A stretch of DNA of 64,000 nucleotides. It comes from Leifsonia xyli. GTDB taxonomy: Bacteria; Actinomycetota; Actinomycetes; Actinomycetales; Microbacteriaceae. The position numbers and the translations under genes were made by a program. Numbering within the stretch: the first letter of the stretch is position 1; every line of letters begins with the position of its first letter. Positions 26,449-33,746 of the stretch are shown here, piece by piece. The DNA lies in assembly GCA_003243275.1 (NCBI GenBank), contig QFQR01000002.1, positions 1-64,000 of the forward strand. The letters run 5' to 3'. Under the pieces are notes generated by a model, which did not search any database, was not told the DNA's origin, and saw nothing but the letters and a program-made list of their open reading frames with translations.

Positions 26449-27450
26449 GTGCCGCTCATCGACAACGCCATCTACCGCGACGGCCGGAGGGTGGCGACGC
26501 CGGCCACCCTGGAAGAGACCTACGAGGCCGCCCATGCCGAACAGGGCATGGCGTGGATTGGCCTGTACCGGCCCACCGACGAGGAACTCGAGTCGGTGGC
26601 GGCCGAGTTCGGCCTGCACGGTCTCGCGGTCGAGGATGCGCAGCTGGGCCACCAGCGCGCCAAGCTCGAACGCTACGACGACACCCTGTTCGTGGTGCTG
26701 CGGCCGGCCCGCTACCTGGATGTGCCGGAGGAGGTCGAGTTCGGCGAACTGCATCTGTTCGTCGGTCGCGATTTCGTGGTCACCGTGCGCCGCTCCGAGA
26801 CACCCGACCTCGCGCGGGTGCGTGCCCGGCTCGAGGGGAACCCGGAGCTGCTCGCCCGGGGTCCGGAGGCGGTGCTGTACGCGATCGTCGACGAGGTGGT
26901 CGACGAGTACGAGCCCGTCATCGCCGGACTCGAGAACGACATCGACGAGATCGAGGACCAGCTCTTCAGCGACGCCGACGACGAGACGCTGACCCGCCGC
27001 ATCTACGACCTCTCCCGCGAGGTGATCGTGTTCCAGCGTGCGGTGCATCCGCTCGTCGAGATGCTGGAGGCGCTGCTGCGGGGCGCCGACCGCTACGGGG
27101 TGGACGTCGAACTGCAGCGGGCGCTGCGCGACGTGCTCGACCATGTGCGCCGGGTCGTCGACCGTGCCGACTCCTATCGCGCACTGCTCGACAACGCCCT
27201 GCAGGTGCAGTCGACGCTCGTGGTGCGCGCGATGACGCGCACGAGCATCGAGCAGAACGACCAGGTGAAGAAGATCACCTCCTGGGCGGCGATCCTCTTC
27301 GCGCCGAGCCTCGTGGGCGCGGTCTACGGCATGAACTTCCGGAACATGCCCGAGCTCGACTGGCCGCTCGGGTATCCCTACGCGCTCGGCCTCATGCTCC
27401 TCATCGGGGTGGGGCTCTACGCCACCTTCAAGTGGCGCGACTGGCTGTAG
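26449..27450 (+). CDS. corA: CorA-family divalent cation transporter
   Basis: 333-aa magnesium (or cobalt/nickel) channel. A large N-terminal cytoplasmic domain is followed by a long helix and two C-terminal membrane helices. The GMN selectivity motif is at residues 294-296 (VYGMNF), just after the first helix. Basic KWRDWL tail as usual. Starts at GTG 26449; no clear ribosome binding site. Divergent from the VCBS-repeat gene. Forms a pentamer in known members. Confidence 0.93.
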   Translation: MPLIDNAIYRDGRRVATPATLEETYEAAHAEQGMAWIGLYRPTDEELESVAAEFGLHGLAVEDAQLGHQRAKLERYDDTLFVVLRPARYLDVPEEVEFGELHLFVGRDFVVTVRRSETPDLARVRARLEGNPELLARGPEAVLYAIVDEVVDEYEPVIAGLENDIDEIEDQLFSDADDETLTRRIYDLSREVIVFQRAVHPLVEMLEALLRGADRYGVDVELQRALRDVLDHVRRVVDRADSYRALLDNALQVQSTLVVRAMTRTSIEQNDQVKKITSWAAILFAPSLVGAVYGMNFRNMPELDWPLGYPYALGLMLLIGVGLYATFKWRDWL

Positions 27451-27473
27451 CGGATCTCTCGGTCGGCTCATAG

Positions 27474-27498
27474 GAACCGCCAAGTGACCCGGCGGTTC
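27474..27498 (+). terminator. hairpin after corA
   Basis: GAACCGCC and GGCGGTTC arms with a 9-nt loop, 24 nt after the corA stop and before the dioxygenase gene. Confidence 0.5.
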
Positions 27499-27540
27499 GA
27501 CCCTTCATCGTGATCCTCACACGAGAGAAGGAGCGAAGCG

Positions 27541-28557
27541 ATGAGCCGCATCCCAGAACCCACCCAGACCCCCGACGGCCCCGCCTACGAGGGCCGACTG
27601 CTCGACCGGGCCGACGACGAGGTCGTCGACCAGGGCGCGCCGTTCGACATGCGCACGCTCGTCACGCGGCGCACACTGCTGGGTGCCGGCGTCGTCGGCG
27701 CGAGTGCCGTGGCGCTCGCCGCCTGCACGACCACCGGCACCACCACGAGCGGCAGCACGACATCCGGGGGCTCCGGCACGACCACGACGACCGCAGACGG
27801 GGAGATCCCGGAGGAGACGAACGGTCCCTACCCGGCTGACGGCACGAACGACGTCAACGTGCTCGAGGACTCGGGCATCGTGCGCAGCGACATCACCTCG
27901 AGTCTCGACGGCGGCACGACCGTCGACGGGGTGCCGCTCACGATGACCTTCACCGTGACCGACATGGTGAACGACAACGCGCCCTTCGAGGGGGCGGCCC
28001 TCTACGCGTGGCAGTGCGACGCGCAGGGCCTCTACTCGATGTACTCGCAGGGGGTCGAAGACGAGACCTACCTGCGCGGCATCCAGGTGGCCGACGCGAA
28101 CGGGCAGCTCAGCTTCCAGACGATCGTGCCGGGGTGCTACCAGGGCCGCTGGACGCACATCCACTTCGAGGTGTACCCGGATGCGGCCTCCGCCACCGAC
28201 GTCTCGAACGCGATCGCGACCTCCCAGCTCGCCTTCCCGCCCGAGATGCTCACGGACGTCTACGCGCTCGACGCCTACTCGGGCTCGGCCGAGAACCTGG
28301 CCCGCGTGGGAACCCAGGTGTCGGACGACGACATCTTCGGGGAGGGCGACTGGTCGTTGCAGGTGCCCACCGTCTCGGGGGATGTCAGCTCCGGGTACAT
28401 CGCCTCCTTGAACGTCGCGATCGACACCTCGACGGCGGCCGACCGCGGCGGAAGCACCGGCGGCGGCGGGGGGATGTCGGGTGGCGGCGGCCAGGGAGGC
28501 CCCGGCCAGATGCCGAGCGGCGCCCCCGGCGACGGCCAGGCGCCGCCGAGCAACTGA
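27541..28557 (+). CDS. Tat-exported lipoprotein, intradiol ring-cleavage dioxygenase family
   Basis: 338 aa. Twin-arginine signal TRRTLLGAG (RR at 43-44) with a lipobox LAAC ending at Cys62, so it is likely folded inside and anchored outside. A Thr/Ser/Gly linker precedes an intradiol dioxygenase-like domain: GLYSMYSQ, YLRGIQVADANG, and GCYQGRWTHIHFEV near 200-210, which carries the Tyr and two His expected to bind Fe(III). The C-terminus is a Gly/Pro/Gln-rich tail. Many such secreted members act on unknown aromatic substrates. Strong ribosome binding site (GAAGGAG). It lies 56 nt upstream of tatA, so cargo and translocase genes are neighbours. Confidence 0.88.
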   Translation: MSRIPEPTQTPDGPAYEGRLLDRADDEVVDQGAPFDMRTLVTRRTLLGAGVVGASAVALAACTTTGTTTSGSTTSGGSGTTTTTADGEIPEETNGPYPADGTNDVNVLEDSGIVRSDITSSLDGGTTVDGVPLTMTFTVTDMVNDNAPFEGAALYAWQCDAQGLYSMYSQGVEDETYLRGIQVADANGQLSFQTIVPGCYQGRWTHIHFEVYPDAASATDVSNAIATSQLAFPPEMLTDVYALDAYSGSAENLARVGTQVSDDDIFGEGDWSLQVPTVSGDVSSGYIASLNVAIDTSTAADRGGSTGGGGGMSGGGGQGGPGQMPSGAPGDGQAPPSN

Positions 28558-28613
28558 GGCATCGCATCCGCGGTGCTCGCAGACACAGAGAGAACTGAGA
28601 GAAGGAGAGAACC

Positions 28614-28835
28614 ATGTTCCAGAACCTGACCGGGTGGCACGCCCTGATCCTGCTGGCGATCGTGCTGCTGATCTTCGGGGCGGCCAAGTTGCCGGCCCTC
28701 GCCCGCAGCGTCGGGCAGTCGGTGCGCATCCTGAAGGATGAGGCGGCAACGGATGCCGCGGCGCCCGCGGAGGCGGCTCCCGCATCCGCCGACCGTGCGG
28801 CCGCCGAGCCGATCCTCACGCGGGTCTCGTCGTGA
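28614..28835 (+). CDS. tatA: twin-arginine translocase subunit TatA
   Basis: 73 aa: one N-terminal membrane helix (about 9-25) with the FGAAKLP hinge, then an amphipathic helix (ALARSVGQSVRILKDE) and a short charged tail. Forms the pore-like oligomer for folded protein export. AAGGAGAG ribosome binding site upstream. Overlaps tatC by GTGA. Confidence 0.93.
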   Translation: MFQNLTGWHALILLAIVLLIFGAAKLPALARSVGQSVRILKDEAATDAAAPAEAAPASADRAAAEPILTRVSS

Positions 28836-29635
28836 CCGCGACCGCCGCCGAGGCGCCCCGGATGCCGCTGGGCGCGCATCTGCGGGAGGCGCGTCGGCGT
28901 GCGGTCGCCTCCGCGGCGGCGCTGCTCGTCGGGGCCGTGGCAGGCTACCTGCTCTCGGATCTCATCCTGGAGGTGCTGCGCACCCCGATCGAGCAGCTCG
29001 CCGAATCGCGCAACGCGAGCCTCAACTACGACAGCGTGACGGGGGCGTTCGATCTGCGGATGCGCATCGCCCTCGTCGCGGGCATCGTGCTCTCGAGCCC
29101 GGTGTGGCTGTATCAGGCGCTCGCGTTCCTGGTGCCGGGGCTGCGGCGGCGTGAGCGGCGCTACGTCTTCGGGTTCCTGGGAGCCGCGGTGCCGCTGTTC
29201 CTCGGCGGCTGCCTCCTGGGCTTCTGGATCTTCCCGCACGTCGTGGAGCTGCTCGCCGGCTTCGCCTCGAGCGATGACTCGACGCTGCTGCGGGCATCCG
29301 ACTACGTCGATTTCGTCACGAAGCTCGTGCTCGCCACGGGGATCGCGTTCGTGCTGCCGGCGTTCCTCGTGCTGCTCAACCTCATGGGGCTGCTGCCGGC
29401 GCGCGCGATCGCCCGCAGCTGGCGCTACAGCGTTGTCGCGATCGTGGCGTTCGCGGCGCTCGTGACCCCGGCGGCGGATGTGCTGTCGATGTTCCTGGTG
29501 GCGGTGCCGATGGCGCTGCTGTTCGGCACGGCGCTCCTGGTGAGCTGGCTGCATGACCGTGCGGTCGCCCGGCGCGCGGTGACGGAGGCCGCGGCGGCGT
29601 CGCCTGCCGCGGTCGGTGTCGGATCGGGGGTGTGA
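28832..29635 (+). CDS. tatC: twin-arginine translocase subunit TatC
   Basis: 267-aa receptor subunit with six membrane helices. Family features: N-terminal MPLGAHLREARRR, the YDSVTGAFDLRMRIALVAGIVLSSPVWLYQ block, SDYVDFVTKLV and VAFAALVTPAADVLSMF. It recognises the twin-arginine signal together with TatB. GTG start overlaps the tatA stop and its stop is 1 nt before tatB, so all three are one operon. Confidence 0.95.
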   Translation: MTATAAEAPRMPLGAHLREARRRAVASAAALLVGAVAGYLLSDLILEVLRTPIEQLAESRNASLNYDSVTGAFDLRMRIALVAGIVLSSPVWLYQALAFLVPGLRRRERRYVFGFLGAAVPLFLGGCLLGFWIFPHVVELLAGFASSDDSTLLRASDYVDFVTKLVLATGIAFVLPAFLVLLNLMGLLPARAIARSWRYSVVAIVAFAALVTPAADVLSMFLVAVPMALLFGTALLVSWLHDRAVARRAVTEAAAASPAAVGVGSGV

Positions 29636-29636
29636 G

Positions 29637-30074
29637 ATGTTCGGTCTGTCTATCGAGAAGCTCGTGCTGGTGGCGGTGATCGCCGCCCTCCTGCTCGGGC
29701 CGGAGCGGTTGCCGGTGGTGACGCAGCGGGTCGGCGAGTTCATCCGCGGGCTGCGCGGCTTCGTCGAGACCTCGCGGGCCCGGCTCGAGGAGGAGGCAGG
29801 GGTGACCAGGGCCGACTGGGAGGCGCTGGATCCGCGGCGCTACGACCCGCGGCGGATCGTGCGCGAGGCGCTCGAGGCGGGGGCCGAGCCGGCGGGGGCC
29901 GAGCCGGACGCCGCGCCCGCGGTCCCGGCCGAGCCGCCCCGCGTGCTCGCCACGCCGAGTCCGCGCATGGCGGGCTCCTCGGGGCATCCGCGGCGGCTGT
30001 TCGCCTCCCCCGCGCCGGTGGCGTCGGATGCGACGGGCGAGCCCGCCGAGATCACCTCGCCTCAGTCGGCGTAG
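29637..30074 (+). CDS. tatB: twin-arginine translocase subunit TatB
   Basis: 145 aa. N-terminal helix MFGLSIEKLVLVAVIAALLLGPERLP, with the GPERLP hinge and Glu typical of TatB, then a longer amphipathic helix (RVGEFIRGLRGFVETSRARLEEE) and a Pro/Ala-rich tail. The hinge Glu and length separate it from TatA. ATG 29637 is 1 nt after tatC; an upstream in-frame GTG is unlikely. Its 3' end overlaps the convergent gene below by 13 bp. Confidence 0.88.
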   Translation: MFGLSIEKLVLVAVIAALLLGPERLPVVTQRVGEFIRGLRGFVETSRARLEEEAGVTRADWEALDPRRYDPRRIVREALEAGAEPAGAEPDAAPAVPAEPPRVLATPSPRMAGSSGHPRRLFASPAPVASDATGEPAEITSPQSA

Positions 30075-30553
30075 TCGTCGAGCTCCTCGCGCAGCGCCTG
30101 CAGCGCCCGCGAGCGGGCGACGCCCTTGACCGGCTTGGTGTGCCCGCGCCCGGGAACGGATGCCGCGGCGTGCGTGATCTCGTCGAGCGCGCGGATGCGG
30201 GCCTCCGCGATCACGGAGGTCACGGCCGCGTCGTCGCCGGCTTGCCGACGCAGCTCGGCGGCGAGGTCGCCGAGCACGTTGATGCGGCGGCGCAGCCGGC
30301 GGGTGTCGACGGCGTGGTAGTCGTCGGCGGTCACGGCACGGCCGCGCCGCCCGGTCGCCTTGGCGCGCGCCGTCGTCAGCCGGGCTGCTTCGGCATCCGA
30401 CTGCGCGGCGATCAGCTCGAACTCGCGGCGCACGGCATCCGCGTACCACTCCTCGTCGAAGTCGGCGGCGTCGCGCAGGGCGCGCACGAGCATCAGGTTC
30501 TTGACCGACTGCCGCACGGCCGCGAGCGCGACGAGGGCCGCGTCGGCGACCAT
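30062..30553 (-). CDS. uncharacterised helical cytoplasmic protein
   Basis: 163 aa, no signal or membrane segment, rich in Ala, Arg and Asp and predicted mostly helical (ALVALAAVRQSVKNLMLVRALRDAADF, RRLRRRINVLGDLAAELRRQ). Basic C-terminal part (GRGHTKPVKGVARSRALQ). No motif recognised. Start uncertain: ATG 30553 or GTG 30580; neither has a good ribosome binding site. It follows the ArsR-family gene on the same strand (38-bp gap from ATG 30553, 10 bp from GTG 30580), so it is probably co-transcribed. Overlaps the tatB end by 13 bp. Confidence 0.65.
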   Translation of the reverse strand: MVADAALVALAAVRQSVKNLMLVRALRDAADFDEEWYADAVRREFELIAAQSDAEAARLTTARAKATGRRGRAVTADDYHAVDTRRLRRRINVLGDLAAELRRQAGDDAAVTSVIAEARIRALDEITHAAASVPGRGHTKPVKGVARSRALQALREELDDYAD

Positions 30554-30590
30554 CTCGCGGCGGGGTGGCAGGCGGGGCACCCCGCCCACG

Positions 30591-30929
30591 CTAGCGCGCG
30601 GGGTCGGCGGCGGCGAGGGGTGCCGAGCCGCGCTTGCGCACCTCGCGCAGCACGATCTGCTCGGGGCAGACGGTGGAGAGGAAGTCGCCCACCGAGAGCG
30701 CGAGGCGGTCGCTGACGAGGGAGTAGAGGATGCGGTTGGCGTCGCGGCGCTCGGTGACGAGGCCGGCCTGGCGGAGCACCCCGAGGTGGCGCGAGATGGT
30801 GGGGCCGGAGGTGTTGAATCTCGCCGCGATCTCACCGGCCGCGAGCTCGCCGTCTTTGAGGTCTTGCAGGATCTGCCGGCGGGTGGGGTGCGCGAGCGCG
30901 GCGAAGATGTCGCTCGCCGAATCTGTCAT
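30591..30929 (-). CDS. ArsR-family transcriptional repressor
   Basis: 112-aa winged-helix regulator: IFAALAHPTRRQILQDLKDGELAAGEIAARF, then recognition helix TSGPTISRHLGVLRQAGLVTERRD. There is no CxC metal site at the usual alpha-3 position, and the only Cys is in STVCPEQ, so it probably responds to something other than the classical metals. ATG 30929 has a TAGATT -10 box 6 nt upstream inside a perfect palindrome, which suggests autorepression. Divergent from the epimerase gene, which it probably also controls. Confidence 0.9.
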   Translation of the reverse strand: MTDSASDIFAALAHPTRRQILQDLKDGELAAGEIAARFNTSGPTISRHLGVLRQAGLVTERRDANRILYSLVSDRLALSVGDFLSTVCPEQIVLREVRKRGSAPLAAADPAR

Positions 30930-30936
30930 GTTTGCA

Positions 30937-30956
30937 ATCTAGCACCATTGCTAGAT
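30937..30956. promoter_or_regulatory. operator palindrome over the arsR -10 box
   Basis: ATCTAGCA and TGCTAGAT, perfect 8-bp arms with a 4-nt spacer, in the divergent arsR/epimerase gap. The arsR -10 box TAGATT (minus strand, 30936-30941) lies inside the left arm, so occupancy would block arsR transcription. Confidence 0.7.
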
Positions 30957-30999
30957 ATAAATTAGCTCTGTAGCCAATCAGCGAAATAGGGAGCTCGTC

Positions 31000-31905
31000 A
31001 TGCGCGTCGCCATCACCGGAGGAACCGGCTTCGTCGGGCGGCACCTCGCCGCGCGCCTCGACCCCGCCCAGACGGTCATCGTCTCGCGGCGCACCGGCGT
31101 CGACATCGACGACGCCGACGCCCTCGAGCGAGCCTTCACCGGATGCGAGGTCGTCGTGCACTGCGCCGGCATCAACCGCGAACTCGGCGAGCAGAGCTTC
31201 ACCCGCGTGCATGTCGACGGAACGCGCGCCGTCGTCGAGGCGGCGCGCCGCGCCGGGGTGCAACGGATCGTCATGCTCAGCTTCCTCCGCGCCCGCCCCG
31301 GCAGCGGCTCGGCCTACCACGAGACGAAGTGGCAGGCGGAGGAGATCGTGCGCGGCTCCGGCATCGACCACACGATCCTCAAGTCGGGCATGATCTACGG
31401 CCCCGGCGACCACATGGTCGACCACGTCACCCGCGCCGTGCGCACCTTCCCGATCTTCGCCACGGTCGGCTTCCGCGAGCGCACGGTGCGCCCCGTGCCG
31501 GTCGCGGATGCCGTGGAGGTGTTGCTCGCCGCGGCCGAAGGGCGCATCCCCGACCCCACCATCGCCGTGATGGGCGCGGAGGAGCTGCAACTCGGCGAGG
31601 CGGTGCGCCGCATCGCGCTGGTCGCCGGGCGGCGACCGCTCTACGTCCCGGTGCCGGTGTGGAGCATCCGGATGCTGGCGCAGCTCACCGAGTGGACCAT
31701 GCGGGTGCCGCTCGTCGCGAAGGCGCAGGCCACGATGCTCGCGGAGGGCGTGAGCGCGCCCGAGCCCTACGCGCCCGAGGCGCCGGTCGGCATCCGTCCG
31801 CGCACCCCGTTCGGCGAGGACCTCATCCGCGCAGCGCTCCCGGATGGCGGCTTCGGCCGCCGCGACCTCCGCTGCGCCCGCCCCGCGCGGCTCGCACCGG
31901 TGTGA
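31000..31905 (+). CDS. NAD(P)-dependent epimerase / NDUFA9-like SDR protein
   Basis: 301-aa atypical short-chain dehydrogenase. Rossmann motif GGTGFVG at residues 7-13, the active-site-like Y-x-x-x-K in AYHETKWQAE near 105-110, and a C-terminal substrate region. It resembles NAD(P)H-binding proteins of the NDUFA9/YwnB type used in quinone or sugar metabolism; the substrate is unknown. GGGAG 7 nt before ATG 31000. Its promoter faces the ArsR gene, with the shared operator at 30937-30956, so regulation by that repressor is likely. Confidence 0.83.
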   Translation: MRVAITGGTGFVGRHLAARLDPAQTVIVSRRTGVDIDDADALERAFTGCEVVVHCAGINRELGEQSFTRVHVDGTRAVVEAARRAGVQRIVMLSFLRARPGSGSAYHETKWQAEEIVRGSGIDHTILKSGMIYGPGDHMVDHVTRAVRTFPIFATVGFRERTVRPVPVADAVEVLLAAAEGRIPDPTIAVMGAEELQLGEAVRRIALVAGRRPLYVPVPVWSIRMLAQLTEWTMRVPLVAKAQATMLAEGVSAPEPYAPEAPVGIRPRTPFGEDLIRAALPDGGFGRRDLRCARPARLAPV

Positions 31906-31934
31906 CCGTGCACGGGCGCTCGCCGGCTATGTAG

Positions 31935-32010
31935 TGGTGGCTCCGACGGGCGTCGATCCCGTGACCTCACGATTTTCAGTCGTGCGCTCTACCAACTGAG
32001 CTACAGAGCC
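31935..32010 (-). tRNA. tRNA-Phe (GAA)
   Basis: Full cloverleaf on the minus strand: acceptor GGCTCTG/CGGAGCC, D-arm GCTC..GAGC, anticodon loop CTGAAAA, T-arm with GGATCGACG. The CCA end is encoded at 31937-31935. Confidence 0.96.
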
Positions 32011-32033
32011 TCAGCGGTTGCCCGCTGATTGTT

Positions 32034-32063
32034 CGAGAGCCTCCCCTTTCGGAAAGGCTCTCG
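32034..32063 (-). other. hairpin between tRNA-Asp and tRNA-Phe
   Basis: 9-bp arms CGAGAGCCT/AGGCTCTCG in the tRNA spacer, with a smaller TCAGCGG/CCGCTGA hairpin at 32011-32028. Probably a processing structure in the tRNA precursor, or a weak terminator. Confidence 0.4.
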
Positions 32064-32068
32064 ATCAG

Positions 32069-32142
32069 CGACCCTGACGGGACTTGAACCCGCGACCTCC
32101 GCCGTGACAGGGCGGCACGCTAACCAACTGCGCTACAGGGCC
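32069..32142 (-). tRNA. tRNA-Asp (GTC)
   Basis: 74-nt cloverleaf on the minus strand: acceptor GGCCCTG/CAGGGTC, anticodon loop CTGTCAC, T-loop GGTTCAAGTCC, discriminator G. CCA is not encoded, unlike in its two neighbours. Confidence 0.96.
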
Positions 32143-32166
32143 TTGCTTGTGAAGTTGTCTGTCGGT

Positions 32167-32242
32167 TGGTGACCCCAACGGGATTCGAACCCGTGCTGCC
32201 GCCGTGAAAGGGCGGTGTCCTAGGCCACTAAACGATGGGGCC
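32167..32242 (-). tRNA. tRNA-Glu (TTC)
   Basis: Cloverleaf on the minus strand: acceptor GGCCCCA/TGGGGTC, anticodon loop CTTTCAC, T-loop GGTTCGAATCC. CCA encoded at 32169-32167. First of a Glu-Asp-Phe array. Confidence 0.96.
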
Positions 32243-32507
32243 GTGGCGACGAGTCGCACAGCAACCGAGGGTCAAGCATACGTGCCGCTGCGCGATAACG
32301 CGAATCGACTCCGATCCGCCGCCGACACCCCGAAATCACGCACTTTCGTCGACTCGGGCGCGCCGTGGCGGGAGAACTTCAACTCATGGTTGAGGCTTGA
32401 CGCGCCACGGGGATCCTGGTCAGGGAGAGATCGTGTTGTTAGTGTGGTTGATGTTGTTCATGTGACATAAGACCGACAGAGGCGGTCGTCGCAAGGAACG
32501 GGGAGAG
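32243..32507. other. control region between tRNA-Glu and the M23 gene
   Basis: No gene seen. The segment 32432-32470 is unusually A/T-rich (TGTTGTTAGTGTGGTTGATG, then TTGTTCATGTGACATAAG), with TGTTGTT present twice about 19 bp apart. It probably holds the promoter of the hydrolase genes and may bind a regulator. I saw no recognisable riboswitch. Confidence 0.4.
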
Positions 32508-33746
32508 ATGCAGCACCGTCGGGGGATGAGCGAACTGCGCGCGGGGGGCGCCGGTTCGCGTGCGAAGGCGACCACCGCGGCCATCGCCGCGCTCTTGTTC
32601 GCGATCACGCTCGGAGCGCAACCCGCGGTCGCCGCGCCGACCGCCGACTTCCCGAGCTGGGGCGACGTGCAGGCGGCGAAGAAGAGCGAAGCCGCCGCCA
32701 AGGCCGAGCTCGCCAAGCTCAACGCGAGCATCACCGCTGCCCAGGCCGAGGTCGACCGCACCCAAGCCGTCGCCGAGCAGCGCGGAACCGAGTACGGCAA
32801 CGCCCAGCAGGCCTACGACGAGCAGGCCATCGTCGCCGAGAACGTGAAGGCACAGGCGGATGCCGCCCAGGCCGACGCAGACAAGGCGCGCCTGCAGTCG
32901 ACCCAGCTGATCGCCAACCTCGCCAAGCAGGGATCCGGAAGCGACCTCACCGTGGGGCTTCTCGGCGACACCGGCGACACCGACGGCTACCTCTACCGCA
33001 TCGGCACCATGCAGAAGGTCTCCGAGCGCAGCGACGCCGTCTACCAGAAGGCCGTCCAGTTGCAGAAGACCGCCCAGTCGCTCTCCGAGCAGGAGGCCAT
33101 CGAGGAGGCGAAACTCGAGGAGCTCCGCGCGGATGCGGAGGCGAAGTTCGTCGTGGCGCAGCAGGCCGCGGTCGACGCGCAGACGAAGTACGACGCCCTC
33201 CAGGAGGCGAAGGCGAAGTCCGAGGCGCTCGTGGCCTACCTCACCGGCCAGCGCGAGGTCACCGAGGCCGACTACCTCGAGGGCCTCAAGCAGAAGTGGG
33301 GGTCGGGGGCTGCCGGCGAGGTGAGTGCGAGCGGCTGGGCTCGTCCGGCGGCCGGCTACATCTCATCCAACTTCGGCATGCGCATCAACCCCGTCTCGGG
33401 GGTGCGCCAACTGCACACCGGGGTGGATCTCGCCGGACCCGGATGCGGGGCACCGATCTACGCCGCCCACGCCGGCACGGTCGTCTACGCGGGCTGGTTC
33501 GGCACCTGGGGCAACTACGTGCGGATCGACAACGGCGACGGCACGAGCACCGCCTACGCCCACATCCAGCCCGGCGGGATCGGCGTCAGCATCGGGCAGG
33601 AGGTCGGACCCGGTCAGCTGATCGCCAAGACCGGAACCACCGGACAGTCCACCGGATGCCACCTGCACTTCATCGTGCGGGTCGGCGGTGAAAACCTGAC
33701 CGACCCGGTGCCGTTCATGCGCAACCAGGGGATCACGCTTGGCTGA
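32508..33746 (+). CDS. secreted M23-family peptidoglycan endopeptidase
   Basis: 412 aa. Signal peptide at about 18-42 (ALLFAITLGAQPAVA-AP), then a coiled-coil region (about 55-260, Ala/Lys/Gln/Glu-rich) that opens with FPSWGDVQAAKKSE. The C-terminal LytM/M23 domain is at about 275-405: LHTGVD supplies the first His/Asp zinc ligands and CHLHF the HxH motif. Cleaves peptide cross-links in the cell wall; the coiled coil may mediate FtsX- or divisome-type control as in other actinobacterial hydrolases. GGGGAG just before ATG 32508; ATG 32526 is possible. Overlaps the next gene by 8 nt. Confidence 0.93.
   Translation: MQHRRGMSELRAGGAGSRAKATTAAIAALLFAITLGAQPAVAAPTADFPSWGDVQAAKKSEAAAKAELAKLNASITAAQAEVDRTQAVAEQRGTEYGNAQQAYDEQAIVAENVKAQADAAQADADKARLQSTQLIANLAKQGSGSDLTVGLLGDTGDTDGYLYRIGTMQKVSERSDAVYQKAVQLQKTAQSLSEQEAIEEAKLEELRADAEAKFVVAQQAAVDAQTKYDALQEAKAKSEALVAYLTGQREVTEADYLEGLKQKWGSGAAGEVSASGWARPAAGYISSNFGMRINPVSGVRQLHTGVDLAGPGCGAPIYAAHAGTVVYAGWFGTWGNYVRIDNGDGTSTAYAHIQPGGIGVSIGQEVGPGQLIAKTGTTGQSTGCHLHFIVRVGGENLTDPVPFMRNQGITLG

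Noticed and set aside
26302..27483. Upstream extension of the VCBS-repeat frame
   Set aside because: Beyond 26370 the frame is antisense to corA and has no signal or binding site.
29637..30074. Second TatA instead of TatB
   Set aside because: The GPERLP hinge with Glu, longer amphipathic helix and long tail fit TatB.
31935..32242. tRNA array as an integration site
   Set aside because: No duplicated tRNA 3' end or integrase gene in the window.
32065..32470. Small ORFs across the tRNA genes
   Set aside because: They run through tRNA-Asp and tRNA-Glu and their spacers, with no binding site or protein-like composition.
32430..32507. ydaO-type or other riboswitch before the M23 gene
   Set aside because: Such riboswitches often precede wall hydrolases in actinobacteria, but I could not find the conserved stems or motifs here.
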